This document shows positions 1 through 7,919 of a DNA stretch of 64,000 bases, one piece after another; position 1 is the first letter of the stretch, and each line of letters starts with the position of its first letter. Position numbers and translations under genes: made by a program. The notes under the pieces are model-generated. The model was not told the origin of the DNA. It searched no databases and saw only the letters and a list, made by a program, of their open reading frames with translations. The stretch spans positions 2,418,001 through 2,482,000 of the forward strand of contig NC_015321.1 of the NCBI RefSeq assembly GCF_000194605.1, written 5' to 3'. The DNA comes from Fluviicola taffensis DSM 16823 (GTDB lineage: Bacteria; Bacteroidota; Bacteroidia; Flavobacteriales_D; Crocinitomicaceae).

Positions 1-807
1 TATACGGTAACTGGAACGAACGCCAATGGATGTGAAAGCACTGACCAAGTAGTTGTAACGGTAAATGCATTACCAACTGTTTCTGCAGGGATTGATTTAT
101 CAGTTTGTGTGGGAGGAAATATTATTTTGAACGGTTCAGGAGCAGTTTCTTACACTTGGAATAATGGAGTTTCAAATGGAGTTCCTTTTGTTCCAGGATC
201 AACCCAAACTTATACACTAACGGGCACAGATGTAAATGGTTGTACGAATACGGATCAAGTAACTATTTCAGTGGTTCCAATTCCAACAGCATCTATTTCT
301 TCCGATGTGAATTCTGGAAATCCAGTTTTGACCGTGAATTTTGATAATAATTCATCCAATGCTTCAACCTATCATTGGAATTTTGGAAACGGAAGTGAGT
401 TGAATGCAACTACAGATGTTGGTCAGCAATCTAATTACTCCAATTCTGGACAATACATGGTTGTTTTAACTGCAGCAAATGGCTCTTGTATTGATACTGA
501 TACGCTTTTGATTACAGTGATCCCTTTCCCTGATCCAATCATTGTCATTCCAAATATTTTTACTCCAAACAATGATAAAAACAACGATGAATTTTTCATT
601 ACGGTTAGCTATGTGAAATCTGTGAAAGTTTCTATTTTCAATCGTTGGGGAAATAAAATGTGTGATTATGACAATGTACATGGCTCGTGGGATGGTACAG
701 TGAATGGAGATATGTCTTCTGAAGGTGTTTACTTCTTTAAATATGAAATCGAAGGAATTAATGGAACGATGCTCACTGGTCAAGGAAATATTCAATTAAT
801 CAGATAA
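1..807 (+). CDS. PKD-repeat surface protein with gliding-type C-terminal domain (5' end missing)
   Basis: The reading frame is open from base 1, so only the C-terminal part of a large secreted protein is present. It contains Ig/PKD-like beta repeats with the pattern 'TYTLTGTDVNGCTNTDQVTI' and a PKD-type segment around window positions 350-510 ('YHWNFGNGS'). The last ~85 residues start with 'IPNIFTPNNDKNND' and contain 'IFNRWGNKM' and 'SEGVYFFKYE', the hallmarks of the CHU_C/gliding-motility-associated C-terminal domain, a type B T9SS signal. Such proteins are known to pass the outer membrane through T9SS and act as adhesins or surface proteins. The substrate cannot be inferred. Confidence 0.85.
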   Translation, partial: YTVTGTNANGCESTDQVVVTVNALPTVSAGIDLSVCVGGNIILNGSGAVSYTWNNGVSNGVPFVPGSTQTYTLTGTDVNGCTNTDQVTISVVPIPTASISSDVNSGNPVLTVNFDNNSSNASTYHWNFGNGSELNATTDVGQQSNYSNSGQYMVVLTAANGSCIDTDTLLITVIPFPDPIIVIPNIFTPNNDKNNDEFFITVSYVKSVKVSIFNRWGNKMCDYDNVHGSWDGTVNGDMSSEGVYFFKYEIEGINGTMLTGQGNIQLIR

Positions 808-823
808 AACGTAAAACTTGAAT

Positions 824-857
824 CAAAAAAGACTGCATCTGATGTAGTCTTTTTTTG
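824..857 (+). terminator. Rho-independent terminator
   Basis: An A-run and GACTGCATC are mirrored by GATGTAGTC and a T-run, giving a stem of about 9 bp with a small loop and a U-tract on the plus strand, 17 bases after the stop codon of the preceding gene. Confidence 0.75.
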
Positions 858-875
858 TTTGACTACATTTGTACT

Positions 876-1814
876 ATGCGTGTAGTTCGGCAGTTGAATT
901 CAGAGGAAAAATTTAATAGACCAATTCTTACTTTGGGGACTTACGATGGCGTTCATCTTGGTCATCAGGAAATTATTCGTTCCCTGGTTGAAAAAGCAAG
1001 AACAGAGAATAAAGAATCGGTGCTTTTTACTTTCGATCCGCATCCGAGAAAAGTGTTATATCCGGAGAGTTACTCTGTTAAATTGATTGACACAGTGGAT
1101 GAGAAACTTGAAAAGTTAAAGGAATTGGGATTGGATACTGTTATTCTGTTTCCGTTCACGAAAGAGTTTTCGCGGCTATCCGCAATGGAATTTGTGCGGG
1201 ATGTTTTAGTGAATCAAATTGGTGTGAGCGAGATGCATATTGGCCACGATCATCATTTCGGAAAAAACAGGGAAGGATCTTTTCAAGAATTACAAGAACT
1301 AGGAGAATTGTATGATTTTAGCGTTTTTCAGTTGCCTGCAATCTTCTTAGAAGAAACAGCGATTAGTTCTACCAAGATTCGAAATGCTATTTTGGATGGA
1401 AATGTTGAATACGCGAATCAATTATTGGGAAGCTCTTTTGTTTTGCAAGGAAAGGTTGTTAAAGGTCAACAAATTGGAAGAACTATTGGTTTTCCAACTG
1501 CAAATATCGATTTAGATAACACAGAAAAGATTGTTCCTAAAAATGGCGTGTATGCTGCGCAGGTTCATATTGGTTCAAAAAGCTATCATGCAGTTATGAA
1601 TATTGGAACACGCCCAACTATTGCAAACAATGGCTCTGTTACTATTGAGGTTTACCTCTTTGATTTTAATGAAGACATTTACGATCAATTCATAAAAGTT
1701 GAAGTCAAGCAACGAATACGTGATGAACAACGTTTTGAAAATATAGAAGATTTAAAAAATCAAATTCAATTGGATGAAATTTCTGCTCGCAATTACTTTT
1801 CTTCTCTCATTTAA
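876..1814 (+). CDS. ribF: Bifunctional riboflavin kinase / FAD synthetase
   Basis: The enzyme phosphorylates riboflavin to FMN and adenylylates FMN to FAD in the cytoplasm. The N-terminal nucleotidyltransferase half shows 'LTLGTYDGVHLGHQ' with the HLGH nucleotide-binding motif, then 'TFDPHPRKVL' and 'ISSTKIR'. The C-terminal riboflavin kinase half shows 'GKVVKGQQIGRTIGFPTANI' (the PTAN motif) and 'NIGTRPT'. The 312-residue length is normal. I chose ATG 876 over an in-frame TTG at 855 because the family begins with a short lead into the first beta strand. A TAcaTTTG -7-like box (864-871) lies directly before the start, so the transcript may have almost no leader. Confidence 0.95.
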   Translation: MRVVRQLNSEEKFNRPILTLGTYDGVHLGHQEIIRSLVEKARTENKESVLFTFDPHPRKVLYPESYSVKLIDTVDEKLEKLKELGLDTVILFPFTKEFSRLSAMEFVRDVLVNQIGVSEMHIGHDHHFGKNREGSFQELQELGELYDFSVFQLPAIFLEETAISSTKIRNAILDGNVEYANQLLGSSFVLQGKVVKGQQIGRTIGFPTANIDLDNTEKIVPKNGVYAAQVHIGSKSYHAVMNIGTRPTIANNGSVTIEVYLFDFNEDIYDQFIKVEVKQRIRDEQRFENIEDLKNQIQLDEISARNYFSSLI

Positions 1815-2343
1815 TGGGATCTTTGCTCAAGATTCGCTGAGAATTTACAAATGGGATGAGGTTCAAAAAGCCAATCCTGATACAATATATGCCATTGATG
1901 CTTCTAAGCTTAAATGGAAAACTCTTCCAGATAAACTTTATTCGTTTAAGAATTTGAAATATTTAAATATTTCAAAAAATAAGTTGGAAGAACTTCCCGT
2001 GTCAATGAATGTGTTTAAAAAATTGAAAACGTTAGATGCAACAAAAAACAGCTTGCCAGATGCGGTTGTTATTTGTCAGCTTCCCAAGCTTCAAAAAGTG
2101 CATTTAGCAAGAAATGAAATTTCCACATTGCCTTCTTGTATTGGATATTTATCCGAATTAAAGGTGCTGGATATCTGGGATAATCCGCTTTCTGGTTTAC
2201 CGGAAGAATTATTTGCACTAAAAAAATTGGAGTATGTTGATATGCGTAGTATCATGTTTGGTCCACAATTCCAAGCAAAATGGATGGAAGGAATGCCAAA
2301 CGTTAAGTGGTATTTTGATCCACCATGTCATTGCGTAGAGTAG
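1774..2343 (+). CDS. Secreted leucine-rich-repeat protein
   Basis: This is a 189-residue protein with a clear signal peptide (MKFLLAITFLLSFNGIFA, cleavage probably before QDS). About five leucine-rich repeats follow, for example 'LKYLNISKNKLEELPVSM', 'LQKVHLARNEISTLPSCI' and 'LKVLDIWDNPLSGLPEEL'. LRRs of this spacing mediate protein binding; no enzymatic domain is visible. The start overlaps the 3' end of ribF by 41 bases in another frame, suggesting translational coupling, although no functional link with flavin synthesis is apparent. The protein ends with 'PPCHCVE'. The partner is unknown. Confidence 0.8.
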   Translation: MKFLLAITFLLSFNGIFAQDSLRIYKWDEVQKANPDTIYAIDASKLKWKTLPDKLYSFKNLKYLNISKNKLEELPVSMNVFKKLKTLDATKNSLPDAVVICQLPKLQKVHLARNEISTLPSCIGYLSELKVLDIWDNPLSGLPEELFALKKLEYVDMRSIMFGPQFQAKWMEGMPNVKWYFDPPCHCVE

Positions 2344-2507
2344 GAGTCTGCTTTAGTGGACGAAGGCTGATCTACATCATTAATTTGAGAAATTTTTAAA
2401 AAAATAATTATTTTTTCCAACCTTTTAAAAAGTCTTGTATCTAAAGGGTGTCAAGTATAAATCAGAAATCTTTCTGATTGGTTTGGTAAATTGGGTTTTA
2501 GGTTTGG

Positions 2508-2537
2508 AAAAGGGTACTATTTGGATTGTACCCTTTT
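2508..2537. terminator. Bidirectional terminator between convergent genes
   Basis: AAAAGGGTAC (2508-2517) and GTACCCTTTT (2528-2537) form a perfect 10-bp stem with a 10-base loop. It has T-runs on both strands and lies between the LRR gene and the convergent ddl gene. The remaining bases of 2344-2611 hold a small inverted repeat (ATCAGAAA/TTTCTGAT near 2460-2478) and no gene. Confidence 0.8.
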
Positions 2538-2611
2538 TCATTTTATAAGGTTTTGTAAAATTCTTTGCTTACTCAGTTCATTAGCGGTTCAAAATAAAAA
2601 GAATAATTCTT

Positions 2612-3577
2612 TTATTTCAGTTCCACCTCAAAAATTTCTGTCCAGAAATCAATGATTGAAATTCCAGCTTCTGCCAACATTTGAGGTACTAAACTTGCTG
2701 CAGAGAAACCTGGAGTTGTGTTTACTTCAATGACATAAGGAATATCATCAACCAACATAAAGTCAATACGAGCAATGGATTTTAATTGAAGTAAACTGTA
2801 CACTTGTTTGGACTGCTCCCAAACCAATTCTTTGATTGAATCAGGAATGCGAGCTGGAGTTATTTCTTGAGATTGACCTAAGTATTTTGCCTCGTAATCG
2901 AAAAAATCATTTTCAGTAACGATTTCAGTCAATGGAAGCGTAACCAATCCTGAAGTTGAACGATAAATCCCACAAGTAACTTCTGTTCCTTTTAAAAAAG
3001 ATTCAATAACAATTGTGTCTCCTTCTTCAAATGCTTTGTCTAAAGCTACTTGTAAATCTGACGCTTTGGAAACTTTACTAATTCCAAAACTAGAACCAGA
3101 ATCGCAAGGCTTCACAAAACAAGGTAAGCCCAATTGATCCAAAATTTCTTGGTTCGTAAATTTCTTAGGCGAATTTAAGAAAAGCGATTTTGCCACAGGA
3201 ACTCCAAAACGTGCCAAAAACTGATTGCAATACCATTTGTCAAAACTCAATTCGGAAGCAAGTGCATTTGAATTCACATAAGGAACCCCCTTTATGTCTA
3301 AAAGTGCTTGAATTTTCCCGTTCTCACCCGGATTTCCATGAATGTAAATCAAGCCAATATCAATCTTTCGCTCTTTTCCATTGATAGAGTAACTCATACT
3401 CTCAATAGAAAACGGAAGTTTTTCCGTGTTCATTGGAACGAACCAACCTTCTTCAACCACATGAATAGGAACAACCTCATATCCAAGAGGGAAATTATCC
3501 ATTATGGTTTGAGCACTTTTTAAAGAGATTTCAAATTCGGAAGAATACCCACCACAAAACAAACCAACTAGCTTCAT
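2612..3577 (-). CDS. ddl: D-alanine--D-alanine ligase
   Basis: This is an ATP-grasp ligase that makes the D-Ala-D-Ala dipeptide for peptidoglycan precursors in the cytoplasm. The 321-residue protein shows the N-terminal 'GLFCGGYSSEFEISLKSA' (GGxSxE substrate loop), 'IHGNPGENG' (the HGxxGE-type motif), 'PCFVKPCDSGSSFGISKV' (ATP-binding loop), and 'ARIDFMLVDDIPYVIEVNTTPGFSAASLVPQM' with the metal-binding E/N and the terminal NTTPG..S signature. Length is normal. It is transcribed away from the PASTA gene; ddl, a PASTA protein and rluD often cluster in Bacteroidota, which suggests an envelope-growth neighbourhood. Confidence 0.96.
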   Translation of the reverse strand: MKLVGLFCGGYSSEFEISLKSAQTIMDNFPLGYEVVPIHVVEEGWFVPMNTEKLPFSIESMSYSINGKERKIDIGLIYIHGNPGENGKIQALLDIKGVPYVNSNALASELSFDKWYCNQFLARFGVPVAKSLFLNSPKKFTNQEILDQLGLPCFVKPCDSGSSFGISKVSKASDLQVALDKAFEEGDTIVIESFLKGTEVTCGIYRSTSGLVTLPLTEIVTENDFFDYEAKYLGQSQEITPARIPDSIKELVWEQSKQVYSLLQLKSIARIDFMLVDDIPYVIEVNTTPGFSAASLVPQMLAEAGISIIDFWTEIFEVELK

Positions 3578-3671
3578 ATCGTCATTTTGGACAAAATTAG
3601 CGGATATTTTATGCTTGATTTTAATGAGACAGAAAAGTTTTCAGAATAGATTGTTAAAAGCTTCGTCCCTC

Positions 3672-3706
3672 TTTGTATTCTTGCAGGAACATTCTTTTTA
3701 TATTTG
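3672..3706 (+). promoter_or_regulatory. Bacteroidota-type promoter for the PASTA gene
   Basis: TATATTTG (3699-3706) matches TAnnTTTG, with TTTG at 3672-3675 and a spacer of 23 bases. The box ends 19 bases before ATG 3726. The spacing is at the long end of the known range. Confidence 0.5.
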
Positions 3707-3725
3707 TGCAACATACGTTCAATTT

Positions 3726-4514
3726 ATGAAGTTTTTTCAGAAGCTAAAAGCATTTGTTTGGAGCAGACATTTTTTAAAGCATTCCATTTTTATTTTGCTT
3801 ACTTATATTGTAGTAATTGGAATACTAGTAATGTACTTAGATTCATATACCAATAATGGTGAAAAGATTGATGTGCCGAACATCGTAGGATTGAATTCTC
3901 AAAGTGGGCAAGCTAAGCTTGAAGCATTGGAATTGAAAATAGAAGTCTTAGACTCTGTTTATAAACCAGACGTTCCTGCTGGAACGATTGTTTCGCAAGA
4001 TCCACTTCCAACCTCAAAATCGATGGTTTACGTGAAATCTGGCAGGATTATTCGGGTTCAGGTTTCCAAAAAATCACGCCTAGTTGAAATGCCAAGTTTG
4101 ATTGATAAATCAGAGCGAATCGCAGAAAGCGTTTTGAAAAACAGAGGATTGAAATACCGTAAAACCTATGTAGCGACAAATGAGTCGAATGGCGCAGTTT
4201 TGAAACAATTGTATAAAGGCAAAGAAATCAAAGAGGGAACGAAGGTTCCAATTGGAAGTGTAATTACTCTAGTCGTTGGACAAAATGATACAGCTCAGCC
4301 CGTTGAAGCAATCGATTTGACAGGTTTAACAATATCTGAAGCGAAAGCGCGTTTAAGTGGAATATCACTTCATCTTTTCGTTGGAGTCTGTAATGGATGT
4401 GCAAATGCTGCCGATACAACTACTGCTGTTATCAATTCGCAAAGTCCGGAATATATTGAAGGAGTAATGGTTTCACCAGGGTCAACAATTACAGTTTCAG
4501 CTGATAAGAAGTAG
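3726..4514 (+). CDS. Membrane-anchored PASTA domain protein
   Basis: A short cytoplasmic N-terminus and one transmembrane segment (about residues 20-40, 'HSIFILLTYIVVIGILVMYL') precede three PASTA domains: 'IDVPNIVGLNSQSGQAKLEAL...', 'VEMPSLIDKSERIAESVLKN...' and 'IDLTGLTISEAKARLSGI...'. PASTA domains are known to bind peptidoglycan or muropeptides. There is no kinase domain. The 262-residue form starting at ATG 3726 is preferred over upstream in-frame codons because it places a basic stretch directly before the membrane segment and sits behind a good -7 box. Divergence from ddl supports a periplasmic cell-wall role, but the exact function is unknown. Confidence 0.85.
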   Translation: MKFFQKLKAFVWSRHFLKHSIFILLTYIVVIGILVMYLDSYTNNGEKIDVPNIVGLNSQSGQAKLEALELKIEVLDSVYKPDVPAGTIVSQDPLPTSKSMVYVKSGRIIRVQVSKKSRLVEMPSLIDKSERIAESVLKNRGLKYRKTYVATNESNGAVLKQLYKGKEIKEGTKVPIGSVITLVVGQNDTAQPVEAIDLTGLTISEAKARLSGISLHLFVGVCNGCANAADTTTAVINSQSPEYIEGVMVSPGSTITVSADKK

Positions 4515-4530
4515 TTAATTTAAGTGTCAG

Positions 4531-6726
4531 ATGAGATTACCTTTATTTGTTTTTGCGTTAGCAATGTGTTTTTCGTCCTTTGGACAAGAAGTGTTAGGTC
4601 CAATTGGTTCAATGAAAAGAGCACATTCACTTAGATTTAAGCCAAAAAGCGGTCTAACCATTGACAGTACAGTCATCTATTCTTTTGATACCTTGTCATT
4701 GCCTTTGCTAGATGAGTTCTCTCATTCCAAATATTCGCTGAGAAATGCACAGCCAGGGGACGTAGGTGTAACAGAGCAAAAGTTTTACTATTTGACAGAT
4801 CAGGCAAATGTTCCGTTGGCAAATACAATCAAATTTTCAACAATTCCAACAAAACGATATACTACTACAAATAATGTAACTAACGAAGCTGATTTACCGT
4901 TGATTTCGATCAAAATGGCAAATTTTCAATATTATCCAGTTATTTATTCGACCATTCAACTATATCCACCATACAATATCTATGACTCCTTAGATTTTGC
5001 AAATAGTCCCGATACGATTCAGTTGACGAATCCGGATACCAAGCAAGATTCAATTATGGTATTCTTTTCTCATGAAACGGATCTAAATAGGTACTGGGTA
5101 GATGGCTCGACTTATCACAACTACACAGCAGCTGTAAATCCTTGGACCCTTGGAGTTGCATCGTTTGATGGATTAGATGAAACGGGTTATCCTTATGCAA
5201 TTGGAACTACTCAATCCGGTTATGCAGATTACTTGACCTCTAAAGTTATTGATTTGTCTTCATACGTTCCAAATGATTCAATATACATGTCTTTTTTAGT
5301 GCAAAAACAAGGTTTTGGAGATATTCCAGAAGTGGAGGACTCGCTAATTTTAGAGTTTTACAACAAAGCAGCAGATAAATGGCAGCGTGTTTGGCACACA
5401 AATGGAGGCGCTTTAAACAATTTTAAAATCGCTCATTTTCGGATAATAAATGCAAGTTACCTTACAAATGGATTCAAATTCAGATTTAAAAATTACGGTG
5501 GACTTTCTGGAATGCTGGATGAATTCCATCTAGATTATGTGCATTTGAGAAGTGGTAGTGGTTACCAAGATACATTGTTTAAAGATTATGCCTTTGTTTA
5601 TAAAGTCGGTTCACTAATAGATGCTTATACACAGGTTCCCTGGGAACATTGGTTAAGTGATCCAACTCACATGAATCCAAATGTAAAAGTGGTTGTTCGA
5701 AATGGGTCAAATATTTCTGAAAACAATATGAATGGAACGGTGAAAGTAGATTTCAACGGAACAACGGAGGGTTCATTTACCTTAATTGGTCAGACCTTGT
5801 CAGGAAACAATATTAATTATGCACCGCGAACTACTTATGAAAGTTTTCATGATTTCACAGGAGGTTACACCTTTTCAACAACTCCAGTAGCAGATATCAA
5901 AACCTTTGATGTTATTGGAAGCGCTGGTGCTCCATTTCCAAATTTATCCATGAATGATTCTTCTTATACACAACAGGTGTTTGAGAATGTTTATGCTTAT
6001 GATGATGGTTCTGCGGAAGCTGGTTATGGTGTCAATCAAGTTCAAGGAAGAGTTGCAGTGAAGTTTCAGCCTTATAAGGCTGATACCTTGCTTGGTGTGA
6101 GGATGTGTTTTGTCCCAACGATAAAAGACATGTCAAATAAACTGTTTTTATTGACCGTTTGGGCAGATAATAATGGTGTGCCGGGAGCTGTTTTGTACGA
6201 AGATCAATTTTTCTTTCCGAGAACACCTATTTATGAAGAAGGAAGAGGGGTTTTTACAGATTATTTATTGAAAGATACACGATTGCCGCTAGGAACTGGT
6301 GCTTTTTATGTTGGAACGAGACAAGTTGATGCAGATCCCTTACATATTGGATTTGATAAAAACAACCCGCAACAAAGTAAAACATTCTATTCGTTGAATG
6401 GAGGGGTAACATGGGCCACTACAGGTTATCCTGGCGTTCCTTTAATTCGTCCATTATTTCAAACAAATGACAATTTTGATTTGTCCGTAAATGAATTCAA
6501 AGAAGAAATTGAGTGGAGTGTGTATCCAAACCCAACTTCAGGAATGGTAAATATCGATTGGAAATCAACCGAAAATTTTCCTGGAGCCACTTTAGTTGAT
6601 TCTCAAGGTAGAATTATTTTGAATGTTTCATCTGAAACTCTGAGTTTTGACCTAACCGATGCTCCTAGTGGTATTTACTTTATTAAATTGACGAATTCGC
6701 AAGTAGTCAAAAAAATTATTCGATAA
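4531..6726 (+). CDS. T9SS cargo protein with type A sorting domain
   Basis: This is a 731-residue secreted protein with a signal peptide (MRLPLFVFALAMCFSSFGQ). The final ~75 residues form a type A T9SS sorting domain: 'YPNPTSGMVNIDW', 'LVDSQGRII', 'DAPSGIYFIKLTNSQVVKKIIR'. The middle has no catalytic motif that I recognise; it contains beta-rich segments such as 'SVIDLSSYVPNDSIYMSFLVQ'-like stretches, which recall jelly-roll/MAM-like modules in other Bacteroidota cargo. It lies 16 bases after the PASTA gene and 3 bases before rluD, so it is probably part of that operon. It could be a cell-surface structural or adhesive protein. Confidence 0.8.
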   Translation: MRLPLFVFALAMCFSSFGQEVLGPIGSMKRAHSLRFKPKSGLTIDSTVIYSFDTLSLPLLDEFSHSKYSLRNAQPGDVGVTEQKFYYLTDQANVPLANTIKFSTIPTKRYTTTNNVTNEADLPLISIKMANFQYYPVIYSTIQLYPPYNIYDSLDFANSPDTIQLTNPDTKQDSIMVFFSHETDLNRYWVDGSTYHNYTAAVNPWTLGVASFDGLDETGYPYAIGTTQSGYADYLTSKVIDLSSYVPNDSIYMSFLVQKQGFGDIPEVEDSLILEFYNKAADKWQRVWHTNGGALNNFKIAHFRIINASYLTNGFKFRFKNYGGLSGMLDEFHLDYVHLRSGSGYQDTLFKDYAFVYKVGSLIDAYTQVPWEHWLSDPTHMNPNVKVVVRNGSNISENNMNGTVKVDFNGTTEGSFTLIGQTLSGNNINYAPRTTYESFHDFTGGYTFSTTPVADIKTFDVIGSAGAPFPNLSMNDSSYTQQVFENVYAYDDGSAEAGYGVNQVQGRVAVKFQPYKADTLLGVRMCFVPTIKDMSNKLFLLTVWADNNGVPGAVLYEDQFFFPRTPIYEEGRGVFTDYLLKDTRLPLGTGAFYVGTRQVDADPLHIGFDKNNPQQSKTFYSLNGGVTWATTGYPGVPLIRPLFQTNDNFDLSVNEFKEEIEWSVYPNPTSGMVNIDWKSTENFPGATLVDSQGRIILNVSSETLSFDLTDAPSGIYFIKLTNSQVVKKIIR

Positions 6727-6729
6727 AAG

Positions 6730-7758
6730 ATGAATGAAGATGTTCAAGATGTTGACCAAGAAGAAGAAGAACTTTTTGAACATTACCGATTTACGGCAGA
6801 TTTAGGACAAGAGTCCGTTCGAATTGATAAGTATTTATTAGATCGAATGCCAAATACTTCTCGGAATAAGATTCAATCTGCAGCCAAGAGTGGAAGTGTA
6901 GTTGTGAATGGAAGTTCGGTGAAATCCAATTACAAGATCAAACCCAAAGATGAGGTAACGATTGTTCTACCGTATCCAGTTAGAGAACTCGAATTAATTG
7001 CTCAAGATATTCCCATAGATATTGTCTATGAAGACGATGAGGTGATTGTGGTCAATAAGCCACCAAACATGGTCGTTCATCCTGGTTATGGAAATTATAC
7101 GGGAACTTTGGTAAATGCATTAGTCTATCATTTTGATAATCTACCTGAGCGGAAATTGGATTATTTTGGAAGACCTGGTTTGGTTCATAGGTTAGACAAG
7201 CACACAACAGGTGTAATGGTTGTGGCGAAAACAGAAGATGCTTTGACTAATTTGGCGAAGCAATTTTATGACCGAACGACTGAAAGAAGGTATCAAGCAC
7301 TTGTTTGGGGAGATGTGGAAGAAGATATGCGCATAGAAGGGAATTTGGGACGCTCTCTCAATAACAGAAAAGTGATGACCGTTTTTCCAGAAGGTGATTA
7401 TGGGAAACATGCAGTAACTCACGTAAAGGTTCTTAAAAGATATGGGTTGGTAACTTTGATAGAGTGCAAACTTGAAACAGGAAGAACACATCAAATCCGA
7501 ACGCATTTAAAATGGAAAGGCTATCCACTTTTTCACGATTTGGAATATGGAGGAGACCGTATCGTTAGAGGTACTACGCATGATAAGTACAAACAGTTTA
7601 TCTCCAATTGCTTCGATTTAATTCCAGGCCAAGCTTTGCATGCAAAATCATTAGGATTCCAACATCCAAAAACAGGTGAATGGAAACAATTTGAGACTGA
7701 TTTACCGCTAGGTTTTCAGGATTTACTGCAAAAATGGGATAGATACGTTGCTGAATGA
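6730..7758 (+). CDS. rluD: RluA-family 23S rRNA pseudouridine synthase (RluD type)
   Basis: The enzyme isomerises uridine to pseudouridine in structured RNA, in RluD's case helix 69 of 23S rRNA. An acidic N-terminus (EDVQDVDQEEEELFEHY) precedes an S4 RNA-binding domain ('VRIDKYLLDRMPNTSRNKIQSAAKSGSVVVNGSSV'). The catalytic domain has 'VVNKPPNMVVHPG', 'GLVHRLDKHTTGVMVVAKT' with the catalytic Asp in HRLDK.TTG, and 'LIECKLETGRTHQIRTHLKWKGYPLFHD'. The 342-residue length fits. It is co-oriented with and very close to the preceding gene. Assignment to RluD rather than another RluA-family member rests on length and S4 presence. Confidence 0.92.
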   Translation: MNEDVQDVDQEEEELFEHYRFTADLGQESVRIDKYLLDRMPNTSRNKIQSAAKSGSVVVNGSSVKSNYKIKPKDEVTIVLPYPVRELELIAQDIPIDIVYEDDEVIVVNKPPNMVVHPGYGNYTGTLVNALVYHFDNLPERKLDYFGRPGLVHRLDKHTTGVMVVAKTEDALTNLAKQFYDRTTERRYQALVWGDVEEDMRIEGNLGRSLNNRKVMTVFPEGDYGKHAVTHVKVLKRYGLVTLIECKLETGRTHQIRTHLKWKGYPLFHDLEYGGDRIVRGTTHDKYKQFISNCFDLIPGQALHAKSLGFQHPKTGEWKQFETDLPLGFQDLLQKWDRYVAE

Positions 7759-7873
7759 TTTATCACAAAAACACGATTTGACGTTTTTTTTGGCGAATAA
7801 ATGGTGTGTATTCAAAATTTTAATTTAATTTCGGCAATCATGATAATTGAGAAACTATACCGTAATAATTGTA

Positions 7874-7881
7874 TAACTTTG
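7874..7881 (+). promoter_or_regulatory. Putative -7 box for the OmpA/PorE-like gene
   Basis: TAacTTTG at 7874-7881, 38 bases before ATG 7920, in a 161-base AT-rich gap after rluD. A TTG lies at 7847-7849, with a 24-base spacer, slightly longer than ideal. Confidence 0.4.
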
Positions 7882-7919
7882 ATTATCAGTGTTAATATAT
7901 AAAAAGATTGCACCTTGCT